Source of the DNA: Bosea sp. ANAM02
Lineage (GTDB): Bacteria; Pseudomonadota; Alphaproteobacteria; Rhizobiales; Beijerinckiaceae
Assembly: GCF_011764485.1 (NCBI RefSeq)
Contig: NZ_AP022848.1
Location: forward strand, 1,888,001-1,952,000
DNA: 64,000 bases
Direction: 5' to 3'
The notes below the pieces were generated by a model. The model was not told the origin of the DNA, made no database searches, and worked only from the letters and a program-made list of their open reading frames with translations. Position 1 is the first letter of the stretch. Each line of letters opens with the position of its first letter. The position numbers and the translations under genes were made by a program. Shown here piece by piece: positions 33,074 through 41,768 of the stretch.

Positions 33074-34314
33074 GCGTCAGCCGCCGCGCCGTTCTCGCTG
33101 GAGCGGCCGGGGCGGCGCTTCTGGGTGCAGGGCGGGCGCGGGCAGCGCCGCCCCTCACGCTTCGGCGCGGAATCAATCTCTGGCCCTGGTTCTCGCTGAC
33201 GCGCGAATTTCCGGCGCCGCGGACCGACTATGACTGGCCGCCCTTCCAGCTCGACCGGCAGATACCGATGTCGCGCGATCTCGCGCAATTGCGGCGGGCG
33301 GGCTTCGATTTCGTGCGCATTCCCGTCGATCCCGGCCCGATCGTCGCCGCGGCGCCGCGCGAACGGGCGCTCCTGCTCGATCAGGTCATGGCGGCGGTCG
33401 CGCTGGCGCTCGGGCAGGATCTGGCGGTCGTCCTCAATCTCCATGGCAATGCGGCGACGCATCACTGGAATCCGGCCTATCTGTTCGGCAGCGAGGCGGC
33501 GCCTGGATTTCCCGCCTATCTCGCTGTCATCGCGGAACTGGCGCGGCGGCTCGGCCGGCTGGTGCCGGGCCGGGTCGCACTCGAACCGGTCAACGAGCCG
33601 TTCCAGGCCTGCGGCGACGCCGAATGGGAGCGCGTCCAGAAGCGCATGCTGGCTGCTGCGCGCAGCGCTGCTCCCGACCTCACCCTGGTCGCGACGGGGG
33701 CCTGCGGCAGCATGATCGCGGGGCTCGGGCCGCTGAAGGCGAAGGCGCTCGCGGCCTTCGAGCCACTGCTGTTCACCTTCCATTTCTACGAGCCCTATCT
33801 GTTCTCGCATCAGGGCGCGAAATGGATGAGCGAGCCGTTCTATCCCGCGCTCAACGGCGTGCCCTGGCCGGCTTCGCACGGCTCGCTGGAGGCGACGCTG
33901 GCGGCGGTGCGTGCGCGCATGGCCGTGCTCGGCCAGCCGGCATCGGGCCGGGGAGCGGCCACCTATCGCGAGACCGAGCGGGTGCTGAGGGAGTATTTCG
34001 ACGCCCGGCCGGACCGCCCCTTCATCGAAGGCTATCTGGGACAGGTCGGCGCCTGGGCGCAGCGCGAGGGCGTCGCGCCCGGCCGCATCCTGATGGGCGA
34101 ATTCGGCGCCGTCCGGACGGGGGCGGGGATCGCCGCGGCCGCTCCTGCCGACCGGGCGCGCTATGTCCGCGATGTCCGCCTGAGCGCCGAGGCGATGGGC
34201 TTTCCCTGGGCCTTCTGGAACCTGTTCGACGTCCTGGGGCTGCTGGTCGACGATGTCAGCCGGCGGCTCGATCCGGCCATGATCGAGGCGCTCGGGTTGC
34301 GGATGCCGGCCTGA
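33070..34314 (+). CDS. Tat-exported glycoside hydrolase family 5 (cellulase-like)
   Basis: 414 residues. A twin-arginine-like signal (SVSRRAVLAGAAGAALLGAG, cleavage near ARA) precedes a TIM barrel with RRGINLWPWFS, VVLNLHGNAATHHWN, the acid/base glutamate in ALEPVNEPFQ (NEP motif) and the nucleophile in LMGEFGAVRTG. GH5 enzymes cut beta-glucans and related polymers; in an EPS cluster the likely role is trimming or releasing the polymer in the periplasm. The start overlaps the upstream stop (ATGA). The last 59 bases overlap the convergent polymerase gene. Confidence 0.9.
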   Translation: MSVSRRAVLAGAAGAALLGAGRARAAPPLTLRRGINLWPWFSLTREFPAPRTDYDWPPFQLDRQIPMSRDLAQLRRAGFDFVRIPVDPGPIVAAAPRERALLLDQVMAAVALALGQDLAVVLNLHGNAATHHWNPAYLFGSEAAPGFPAYLAVIAELARRLGRLVPGRVALEPVNEPFQACGDAEWERVQKRMLAAARSAAPDLTLVATGACGSMIAGLGPLKAKALAAFEPLLFTFHFYEPYLFSHQGAKWMSEPFYPALNGVPWPASHGSLEATLAAVRARMAVLGQPASGRGAATYRETERVLREYFDARPDRPFIEGYLGQVGAWAQREGVAPGRILMGEFGAVRTGAGIAAAAPADRARYVRDVRLSAEAMGFPWAFWNLFDVLGLLVDDVSRRLDPAMIEALGLRMPA

Positions 34315-35605
34315 GCGGCGCAGTCCCGGTCGAGCGCTCGGGCCGGTAGAGGCAGAACACGACGATCGCGAACTTGGCGGGCAGGTTCGTCTTCGTCGCG
34401 ATGCTCTCCGATCCGTTCAGCAGGATGATCCAGACGACCATCGGCAGCCAGACGCCGCCGGCCCGCCCGATCCGCGCTAACTCGTACATGAACAGGCCGA
34501 AGGCCACGGTCACCAGGGCCGTGACGATCGCGCCCTGGTACAGGATCATGCGGATGAAGGGGTTCTCGATGCCCCATTCCAGCCCGTTGACGCGCCTGAG
34601 CGTGTCGACCAGGTCGTTGTCCGGGCCGAAGACGAGGTCTCCCAGCGAGAACATGCCGAGCAGGTCGAGCATCTCCTTGCGGGCATTGGCGCTGCCGCCG
34701 TCCGAGACGAAGCGCGTGGCGAGATCGTCGAAGAAGCCGAGCACCGCGAGCCCGCCGATCGCGACGGGGACCGCAGCCGCCAGCACGCAGGCGATCGCGG
34801 CCGCGACCAGCGAGACCCGCCCGCCGCGCAGCGAGGCGAACAGCATCACGATGCCATAGCAAAGGCCGAACGCGAGCGAGACGAGCAGCGCCGTCCTGCC
34901 CCCGAAAACGACGAGCGCGGCGCTCTGCAGCGCGATCAGCGTGCCCCGCATGGTCGGCGAGAGCGGCCGTGCGCCGCTGATCAGCGCCATCAGATAACAG
35001 GCGGTGATCATGGCATTGGCCAGCGGATGGCCGTGCAGCGCGGCCGAGCGCGTGTCGGTCTCGAAGGCGATCCCGTCGAAGCGATAGGGAAAGAGCCGGA
35101 TCTGGGTGACGAATTCGGCGAGCGCGAGCAGGGCGTTCACGGTCATCACGACATGCAGCATCGTGGTCAGCGTCGCCATGGTCTCGTCGTCGGCATCGGC
35201 GAGCAGGAAGACCAGCAGGCAGGAAGCGACGTAGGTGTCGACCATGCCGCCGATGCCGGCACCGCCGCGCAGGATGGTCACGATGATGACGGCGATGGTG
35301 ACGAGCAGCATCAGCAGTGTCGCCGGCCGGACGCTGGCGAGATGGATGCTGCGGCTCACCGGATCGCCGCTGGCGACGATGCTCCAGCAGAAGGCCAGCA
35401 CGATCAGGTAGGTCGAAGGATGGATCTTGCTCGCGGCCGAGCCGGTGAGGCCGTCGTAATTGTAGCCGACGATCCAGAGCATGCCGCCGGAGACGCAGAA
35501 CAGCACGAGCACTGCGGCGAGGACGCCGATCCGGCTCAGGCCGTCGAGCCGGGCCCAGCCCGGTGCCGCGCGGAGCCCTGCGGCTGCGCCGGGGGCGGCG
35601 GGCAT
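34256..35605 (-). CDS. O-antigen polymerase/ligase-like membrane protein (Wzy-like)
   Basis: 449 residues with about 10-12 hydrophobic segments and one large periplasmic loop that contains RFVSDGGSANARKEMLDLLG, LGDLVFGPDNDLVDTLRRVN and GLEWGIENPFIRMILYQGAI, as in O-antigen polymerases and ExoQ-type proteins. Likely polymerises repeat units in the periplasm in a Wzy-dependent pathway with the Wzz-like protein that immediately precedes it (1-base overlap). The C-terminal codons overlap the GH5 gene on the opposite strand. Confidence 0.8.
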   Translation of the reverse strand: MPAAPGAAAGLRAAPGWARLDGLSRIGVLAAVLVLFCVSGGMLWIVGYNYDGLTGSAASKIHPSTYLIVLAFCWSIVASGDPVSRSIHLASVRPATLLMLLVTIAVIIVTILRGGAGIGGMVDTYVASCLLVFLLADADDETMATLTTMLHVVMTVNALLALAEFVTQIRLFPYRFDGIAFETDTRSAALHGHPLANAMITACYLMALISGARPLSPTMRGTLIALQSAALVVFGGRTALLVSLAFGLCYGIVMLFASLRGGRVSLVAAAIACVLAAAVPVAIGGLAVLGFFDDLATRFVSDGGSANARKEMLDLLGMFSLGDLVFGPDNDLVDTLRRVNGLEWGIENPFIRMILYQGAIVTALVTVAFGLFMYELARIGRAGGVWLPMVVWIILLNGSESIATKTNLPAKFAIVVFCLYRPERSTGTAPLRPASATRAPRSWPDRAAG

Positions 35606-37746
35606 CAGCCGTGCCCGCCGGACTCGACGAGGATCGTCGCCGTGATCGTGCGGCCCATGATCCGCGCGGCCTCCATGGCCTGGACGATGTCGTTCTGGCG
35701 CGTCCCGTAGAGCCGTGCGACCAGCACGATCTCCTCGGCCATCCCGACCAGCGGCGCGATCCTGACATTGCGGCCGAGCGAGCCGCCATCCATCACGACG
35801 AGATCGAAATGCCGGCTGGCATCGGCCAGCATCCGCGTCGCGAAGCTGCGGCCCACGCCCTTCTGCGGCGGGGCCTTGCGGCGCCCGCCCGACATCATCG
35901 CCACGTCCTTGCTGGCGCCGAAATGGATCGCCGCCTCCAGGCTGCTTTCGCCGCGGAGCAGATCCATCAGGCCGGGGCCGGCTTCCTCGGGTTCCTTCTC
36001 CAGATCGGCATCGATCAGCAGCACGCGTTCGCCCTGCTGGACCGCGGCTTCCGCGAGCAGATCGGTGACGCGCTCGCGATCGGCGGCATCGCCCTCGACC
36101 GACGTCAGGAGCAGGCTGCGGGCGGCGGTGGCCGCGTTGTCCGGCGCGTTGAACAGGCGCAGCAGCGCGAAGCCGGCCTCGTTCCTCGCTTCGGTCGATG
36201 CGGGCGCTGTCTTGCGCAGGCGCCAGCGTCGCCTCGCTGCCGGCCTGCCGGGACGCAGCACGGCGATGACCGGCGCGCCGACCAATGCCTCGGCCTGGGC
36301 GCGGGAGATGAGATGGGGCGCGGCATATTCGCGGATCAGCGCGAGGCCGGCACCGAGCCCGAGACCGAGCATCCCGGCGGCGGCGATCAGCGGCAGCGTC
36401 GGCGGCCAGCTCGATTGCTGCGGCGGCTGCGCCCGGCTGATGACACGGGCATTGGTGGTGTCGAGACTGGCCTGCTCGCGGGTTTCCTGGGCGCGCAGGA
36501 GGAAACTGGCATAGACGGTCCGGGCGGCCTCCAGGTCGCGCTGCAGCTCGCGCAGCCGCACCGAAGCCTGGTCGGCGCCTTGCGTCTGCCGGGTCAGCGC
36601 TTCCAGCTTGCCGGCGAGCAGTTTCTCGTTGCCCTGCGCGCGCTCGTAATCGGTGCGCACGGATTGCTCGACCCGGGCGATCTCGGTCGCGATCATCCGG
36701 CGGATGGTGACGAGCTGGCTCTGGGCCGCGCCGATCGCGGGATGGCGCGGGCCGAGCTGGCTTTGCAGGTCGGCCTCGCGCTGCACGAGCGTCGCCTCCT
36801 GCTCTCGCAGCTTGGCGATCACCGGCGACTGGATCGCCTCGGCCGAACTGCCGGCGAGGCCGGCGCCGCCGCGGCGCTGCTGGGCGATCTGCTCGACCTG
36901 CGACTTGAGCGCGGCCGTCCGGGCCTGGGCGGCGGAGAGCTGGTTGCTGATCTCGCCGAGCTGCTGGTCGCTGATCAGGCGGCCGGAGGAGGCGACGAGA
37001 TTGTTCTGGGCGCGATAGCGCTCGACGGCGTTCTCTGCCTTCTCGACGCGCTTGCGCTGCTCGTCGAGCCGGGCGGTCAAGGAGTCGGCTGCCTCGGTCG
37101 CCGCCTTGCTGCGGGCATCGGCCTGGTCGGCGAGATAGGCTTCCGCGATGGCGTTGGCGAGCCTGGCGGATTTCTCCGCCTCCTTCGTCGTCACCACGAC
37201 GTCGACGACGAAGACCTTGTCGGCGCGCCGGACCGAGAACTTGCGGCGCAGATTGGCGAGGGTGCGCGCCTCCGCCGGCGTCAGGCTGCCATCGGCATTG
37301 GGCGGATCGGCGGCGACCCGGCCGAGCAGGCGCGAGAGCAGGCCCAGGCCGTTGAATTCACTGTCCTCCGCGAGTTTGGTCTCGCGGATCGCGCGCATCA
37401 GCACGCTGGTCGACTGGATGACGCTGGCCTGGCTCTCGACCTGCGCCAGCCCGCCATCCGGGGACACGGAGCTCGGATTGACGTCGTTGCTGACGACGTT
37501 GCGATCACGCGGGTCGATGAGGAGCTGGGCCGAAGCAGTGTAAAGTGGCGCGGTCAGCACGCCATAGGCCAGTGCCAGGCCAGCGAACAGGCCGGCCATG
37601 GCCAGTATCATGAAACGGCGGTGCCAGAGGATGCGCCAGAGCTCGGAAATCTCGACGGCGCCATCCTGACGCCGGCGATAGCTTTCCCGAGGAGCCGGCT
37701 GCACCGCTTCCTCCTGCCGATGATCGCTTGCAGCCAGGCTGGCCAT
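35605..37746 (-). CDS. Wzz/GumC-type polysaccharide co-polymerase with degenerate tyrosine-kinase domain
   Basis: 713 residues. The N-terminal Wzz domain has a first membrane segment (RFMILAMAGLFAGLALAYGV, about 45-64), a long coiled-coil periplasmic domain rich in Arg, Glu, Gln and Ala, and a second membrane segment around residue 440 (LPLIAAAGMLGLGLGAGLAL). The C-terminal domain resembles BY-kinases, with VLLIDADLE (Walker A') and FDLVVMDGG (Walker B). However, the region where the P-loop GxGKS/T belongs reads LTSVEGDAADRERVTD, with no Lys, and there is no tyrosine-rich tail. It may control chain length without kinase activity. Confidence 0.88.
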   Translation of the reverse strand: MASLAASDHRQEEAVQPAPRESYRRRQDGAVEISELWRILWHRRFMILAMAGLFAGLALAYGVLTAPLYTASAQLLIDPRDRNVVSNDVNPSSVSPDGGLAQVESQASVIQSTSVLMRAIRETKLAEDSEFNGLGLLSRLLGRVAADPPNADGSLTPAEARTLANLRRKFSVRRADKVFVVDVVVTTKEAEKSARLANAIAEAYLADQADARSKAATEAADSLTARLDEQRKRVEKAENAVERYRAQNNLVASSGRLISDQQLGEISNQLSAAQARTAALKSQVEQIAQQRRGGAGLAGSSAEAIQSPVIAKLREQEATLVQREADLQSQLGPRHPAIGAAQSQLVTIRRMIATEIARVEQSVRTDYERAQGNEKLLAGKLEALTRQTQGADQASVRLRELQRDLEAARTVYASFLLRAQETREQASLDTTNARVISRAQPPQQSSWPPTLPLIAAAGMLGLGLGAGLALIREYAAPHLISRAQAEALVGAPVIAVLRPGRPAARRRWRLRKTAPASTEARNEAGFALLRLFNAPDNAATAARSLLLTSVEGDAADRERVTDLLAEAAVQQGERVLLIDADLEKEPEEAGPGLMDLLRGESSLEAAIHFGASKDVAMMSGGRRKAPPQKGVGRSFATRMLADASRHFDLVVMDGGSLGRNVRIAPLVGMAEEIVLVARLYGTRQNDIVQAMEAARIMGRTITATILVESGGHG

Positions 37747-37952
37747 TCCTCTACTCTACCTACGCAACAACGCCGATGCCGCGACTCTTTCGGGCTGCGG
37801 CACCGGTGGCGACCATGCCATCGACTTCTTAACAAGCCCCGCTCGACAGCCCATGCACTGCGGCAGCACGGCTAACGAAATCGAAATCCTGCTATGGCAG
37901 GTTGCGGCCCGCTCGCGGATCGCCCGATGCGCGCAGCGGCGTTAGGTGGGGC

Positions 37953-39482
37953 ATGCGACTGACGTTGAACATCGATGCGTCGCCGCTGCGGCGATGGCAT
38001 CTCCTCCTGATCGATCGCCTGCGGAGCGTTGCCGACATCGAACTGTCGGTCTCGCTGCCGGAGGTCGACCCTCCGGATCAGAGCGGGCTCGGGCCGCTGT
38101 TCCGTGTCGAGGGCCTGCTTCATAACCTGCGCTCCGATGGCCTGTTCGCCAGGGCGTCGCGGACGGAGCTGACCGTTCCGACCCACCGCCCGGGAGTTGA
38201 TCCCGATCCCGATCTGGTGCTCGACCTCGGAGACGGGGCTGCAGGCGCATCGGAGCGCCGCTGGCTCCTGCATGTCGACGGCGAGGTGGGGGAGGGCGCA
38301 CTCGTTGCCGCCCTGCTGTCCGGACGGATGCCTCTGGTCGAGCTGAGGGCAGGCGGTGCGCTGATCTCTGCCGGTCGGCCGGGAACGGAATATGGCCGTA
38401 TTCTCCTGGCGACACTGGACGACGTCCTCAGCCGCCTCGTGACGTTGATCGTGGCCGCGGTATCCGGTGTCAGACTGCGCGTTCCTGCCCTGCCGCCGAC
38501 CGAGATCGAGCAGGCGGTGGCTCCTGCGGCGCAGGGGGGCATGGCGCAGACCGTCGTCAAGGCGGGTGTCTCGAAGGCGATCGAACTGGTCTATCGGAGC
38601 TGTTTCCACGCGCCGCACTGGCGGGTCGGTTGGCGCAGGCTCGACGGTCCGGATCTGTTCTCGTTGAAACGTCATCCCGATGGCGGCTGGACCGATCTGC
38701 CGGATGACGGCACCCGCTTCTATGCCGATCCGTTCCCGATCCTGCATGAGGGCCGTCTCACACTCTTCGTCGAGGATTTCGTCCACGCGACCGGCAAGGG
38801 CATCGTCTCGGCGGTCGAATTCGGGCCGGATGGCCCCTTGGGCACCCCCGAACCCGTCCTCGAGCAACCGGGCCACCTGTCCTATCCCTTCGTCTTCGCA
38901 CGGGACGGCGAAGTCTGGATGATCCCGGAAAGCTGCAGCGCGGGGCGGGTCGACCTGTTCCGAGCCACCGCCTTTCCAGGCGGCTGGGTGAAGGAGGTCG
39001 CCCTGATCGACGGCGTCACCGCAAGCGATGCCACGCTCATCGAGCGCGACGGCCTGTGGTGGCTGTTCGCGACGGTGCGGGATGGTGGCGGATCGTTCTC
39101 GGATGCGCTGCATCTGTGGTCGGCACCGGATTTTCGCGGTCCCTGGACGCCCCATCCGCGCAATCCCGTGCTGATCGATATCGCCTCGGCGCGCCCGGCC
39201 GGGGAGATGATCATCCGCGACGGGCAGTTGCTGCGTCCGGTGCAGGATTGCCGTCTGGGCTATGGCAAGGCGCTCGGCATCGCCCGGGTCACGCAGCTCG
39301 ACGGCGACGGCTTCGCGCAGGAGGTCGAGAGCATCATCGAGGCCGGGGGGCCGCTTTGGCCCGGCCGTCGCCTGCACAGCCTGAACAGCGCGGGCGGCTT
39401 CGAATTCATCGATGGCTCGGCGATGGTTCGGCGGAATCCGCTGGCGCGCCGGAAGCCTGCGGCCGCGCTCGCCAGTTCCTGA
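37953..39482 (+). CDS. Glucosamine inositolphosphorylceramide transferase-like propeller protein
   Basis: 509 residues in two parts. The N-terminal ~200 residues (MRLTLNIDASPLRRWHLLLI onward) are of unknown fold with some similarity in layout to formyltransferase-like regions. The C-terminal part is a beta-propeller with repeated WxxDP/G blades: TRFYADPFPILHEGRLTLFV then EDFVHATGKGIVSAVEF, SYPFVFARDGEVWMIPESCS and LWWLFATVRDGG. Such proteins are labelled glucosamine inositolphosphorylceramide transferase 1 N-terminal-like by homology with plant enzymes, but the bacterial function is unknown. In this cluster it may add a sugar or acyl group to the polymer. Its last 77 bases overlap the convergent acyltransferase gene. 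Confidence 0.72.
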   Translation: MRLTLNIDASPLRRWHLLLIDRLRSVADIELSVSLPEVDPPDQSGLGPLFRVEGLLHNLRSDGLFARASRTELTVPTHRPGVDPDPDLVLDLGDGAAGASERRWLLHVDGEVGEGALVAALLSGRMPLVELRAGGALISAGRPGTEYGRILLATLDDVLSRLVTLIVAAVSGVRLRVPALPPTEIEQAVAPAAQGGMAQTVVKAGVSKAIELVYRSCFHAPHWRVGWRRLDGPDLFSLKRHPDGGWTDLPDDGTRFYADPFPILHEGRLTLFVEDFVHATGKGIVSAVEFGPDGPLGTPEPVLEQPGHLSYPFVFARDGEVWMIPESCSAGRVDLFRATAFPGGWVKEVALIDGVTASDATLIERDGLWWLFATVRDGGGSFSDALHLWSAPDFRGPWTPHPRNPVLIDIASARPAGEMIIRDGQLLRPVQDCRLGYGKALGIARVTQLDGDGFAQEVESIIEAGGPLWPGRRLHSLNSAGGFEFIDGSAMVRRNPLARRKPAAALASS

Positions 39483-40569
39483 AGGCGTGGCCGGCGTTGT
39501 CGGCCAGCATGGCGAGCCGGCCGACCAGCGTGCGCGCGCCGGTCACCGAATCCAGCCTCTCGGATTCCGTGGCGAAGCGCCGCTTGAAATCCTCGCCGCC
39601 GCACATGAAGTCGACCATCTCCAGCCCCTGGTCGATCGACCACTGGATATAGTCCATCATCAGGACCATGCCGGGCGAGGCACGCTCGAATTCCGGGTCG
39701 TAGGTGGTGATGAAAGCCATCATCCGCCGGCGCTGCACGACATTGATCGAGACGGCGACGATCGTGCCGGCCAGTTCCAGCACGAAGACATGGAGGATGC
39801 CGAGGCGACGCATCACCGCGACCAGTGCGGCGAGCGCCGGCGCGCCTTCGTCGAACAGGTCGGAGGCGCGGCCATGCCGCTCCAGCCATGCGCGCTTCAG
39901 GGCGGCGACGCGGGCGAGCACCGGCTCCAGCGGCTCGTCCGGCCCCATCAGTCGAAAGCGGAGCTCGCCGGCCTCCTCCATGAATTTCCGGCCGCGCCGG
40001 TAGTTCTGCCGGGTCTTTTTCGACTGCGCCTCGAACCAGTCCGTCCCGCGCTGCCAAGGGCCGGCGACGCGATAGCTGATTTCGCTGCGATGGTTCGGCC
40101 GCAAGGTGCCGGCCGCGACGTCCGGGGCGATGAGGCTCCGGATCGCGGCGTCCGGCAGGAGCCGGTTGAGATAGAGCATGTCGAAGCGGCCGGTCGCGGC
40201 GATCTCCCACCACAGCGCGGCGACGGCGTCGCGGTTGCGGTCCGGGGCGAGCAGCGCATCACCATAGTCGCTATGCTCCTTGGCGGCCCATTCCAGAACG
40301 GTCACGCCGCGCCGGCGAAGCGTGGCGAAGGGCAGAGCAGCTTCGAGCGTGGCGCCGTTCCAGACCAGGCCGATCACGAGATCGCGGTCTTCGCGGCGTG
40401 TCGCGGTGCGCCACCAGGCATCGATCCAGGCATGGCTCTGGAAGACGAGGCCGTCGGCGCGCTGCCACAGCACATCCCAGGCCGGGGCGAGCGCGGCGAA
40501 CTCCTGATAGGCGGTGACGATCTCGATTTCCCGACCGCCTGTCGCAGCGAGCCGCTTCCGGAGCGTCAC
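39406..40569 (-). CDS. FemAB/GNAT-like acyltransferase (cellulose-biosynthesis CelD type)
   Basis: 387 residues. SKKTRQNYRRGRKFMEEAGE, followed later by LAGTIVAVSINVVQRRRMMA and PGMVLMMDYIQWSIDQGLEM then VDFMCGGEDFKRRF, is the pattern of BcsL/CelD-like GNAT acyltransferases found in bacterial cellulose and EPS clusters. It likely acylates a polysaccharide or its lipid carrier. The start is GTG 40569 with AGGAAAC 14 bases earlier; GTGA overlaps the preceding gene's stop. A longer open frame upstream is not used. The 3' end overlaps the convergent propeller gene by 77 bases. Confidence 0.82.
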   Translation of the reverse strand: MTLRKRLAATGGREIEIVTAYQEFAALAPAWDVLWQRADGLVFQSHAWIDAWWRTATRREDRDLVIGLVWNGATLEAALPFATLRRRGVTVLEWAAKEHSDYGDALLAPDRNRDAVAALWWEIAATGRFDMLYLNRLLPDAAIRSLIAPDVAAGTLRPNHRSEISYRVAGPWQRGTDWFEAQSKKTRQNYRRGRKFMEEAGELRFRLMGPDEPLEPVLARVAALKRAWLERHGRASDLFDEGAPALAALVAVMRRLGILHVFVLELAGTIVAVSINVVQRRRMMAFITTYDPEFERASPGMVLMMDYIQWSIDQGLEMVDFMCGGEDFKRRFATESERLDSVTGARTLVGRLAMLADNAGHAFRNWRARPQASGAPADSAEPSPSHR

Positions 40570-41588
40570 GACCGGGTTTCCTCGATCTCCGGGGCAGTCT
40601 CCCGCCTGGCCCGCGGGCGCAGGCGCAGCCTGATCTGGTGCCACATCCGCCTGAGCGGCATGAGATAGAGACCGGAGAGCGACTGGTAGTCGCGGACATT
40701 GCGCTCCATCAGCCCGAATTTGAAGTCCTCATCGGGCTTCGGCACGCAGAGCGTCCCGAAGAAGCGGTCCCAGAACGAGAACAGCAGCCCGAAATTCTTG
40801 TCGTAATGGCGCGGGTCGACGCTGTGGTGCAACTGGTGCCAGTGCGGGCAGAGCACGACATTGTTGAGCGGCCCGAACGAGATCTTGAAATGCGTGTGCC
40901 GGACGAAGTCCATCATCAGGATGTTGCGCATCACATAGACATTGATGCCGAAGACGGTGAGCTCGACCAGATTGAGCGAGACCAGCGACCAGATGCCGAA
41001 GCAGATGCCTGGGATGACGCCGTCCCAGGCGCGGTTCATCAGCTCGTCCAGCGGATGGACACGGTCCTTGGTAATGCCGACCATGACCTCGGCGGAATGA
41101 TGGACCTTGTGCAGCTCCCACAGAATCGGGAAGCGGTGCTGCGCGACATGGTAGAAATAATAGGAAATGTCGTAGGCGAGGAGCATCGTCGCGGTGAAGA
41201 TCACCGTGGTGACGGGGCCGGCCGGGCCGGGGATCAGCGGAGGGTCGATCTGGAACAGCGCCGCCAGCAGCCGGTTGGTGGCATAGCCGACCGCCACGAC
41301 GAAGGTGATCCCCGCGGGCAGCATGAGGAAGGGCATGATCGCCTTGCGCGTGACCCAGAACAGCAGGTCTGCCTTCGCCGAGGGATGCGTGATGATCTCG
41401 TGGGGGAACACGAAGTCGAAGAATTCGCGGAAGCTGCGCTCCTTGGTGGTCCTGAGATAGGCGACGAGCGCGCTGACGAGCGCCGTCAGCAGGAGCAGCC
41501 CGGTCGTCACCAGACTCGTGGCCGAAATCTTGTCCAGGATCTTGCCGACGAAGTCGGTCATCTCAGCAAACATCGGCATCTCGATCAT
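40566..41588 (-). CDS. Sterol desaturase/fatty acid hydroxylase family membrane protein
   Basis: 340 residues. Four or more hydrophobic segments and the histidine boxes of the di-iron family: YYFYHVAQHRFPILWELHKV then HHSAEV, and CPHWHQLHHSVDPRHYDKNF. It probably hydroxylates a lipid. The ATG at 41588 is chosen over a longer open frame because the residues upstream are not hydrophobic or family-like. It is coupled to the acyltransferase by a 4-base overlap, so the two probably modify one lipid or polymer together. It is 180 bases downstream of the diguanylate cyclase gene and on the same strand. Confidence 0.9.
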   Translation of the reverse strand: MIEMPMFAEMTDFVGKILDKISATSLVTTGLLLLTALVSALVAYLRTTKERSFREFFDFVFPHEIITHPSAKADLLFWVTRKAIMPFLMLPAGITFVVAVGYATNRLLAALFQIDPPLIPGPAGPVTTVIFTATMLLAYDISYYFYHVAQHRFPILWELHKVHHSAEVMVGITKDRVHPLDELMNRAWDGVIPGICFGIWSLVSLNLVELTVFGINVYVMRNILMMDFVRHTHFKISFGPLNNVVLCPHWHQLHHSVDPRHYDKNFGLLFSFWDRFFGTLCVPKPDEDFKFGLMERNVRDYQSLSGLYLMPLRRMWHQIRLRLRPRARRETAPEIEETRS

Positions 41589-41768
41589 CGATGCGGGACC
41601 ACATCTCCGGCCGCAGGTGATTAAACCTTCAGGCGGCACGATGATAGGCCAACGGCCGGTGCGATGCCATTTCTGGTTAAGCCGGCGCGACCGCAATCGC
41701 AGAATGTCGGTAAAGCAGGACCGGGCGGCCGGCTCTCAGTCGCCGGCCTTTCATTGCGACGTCATCGC

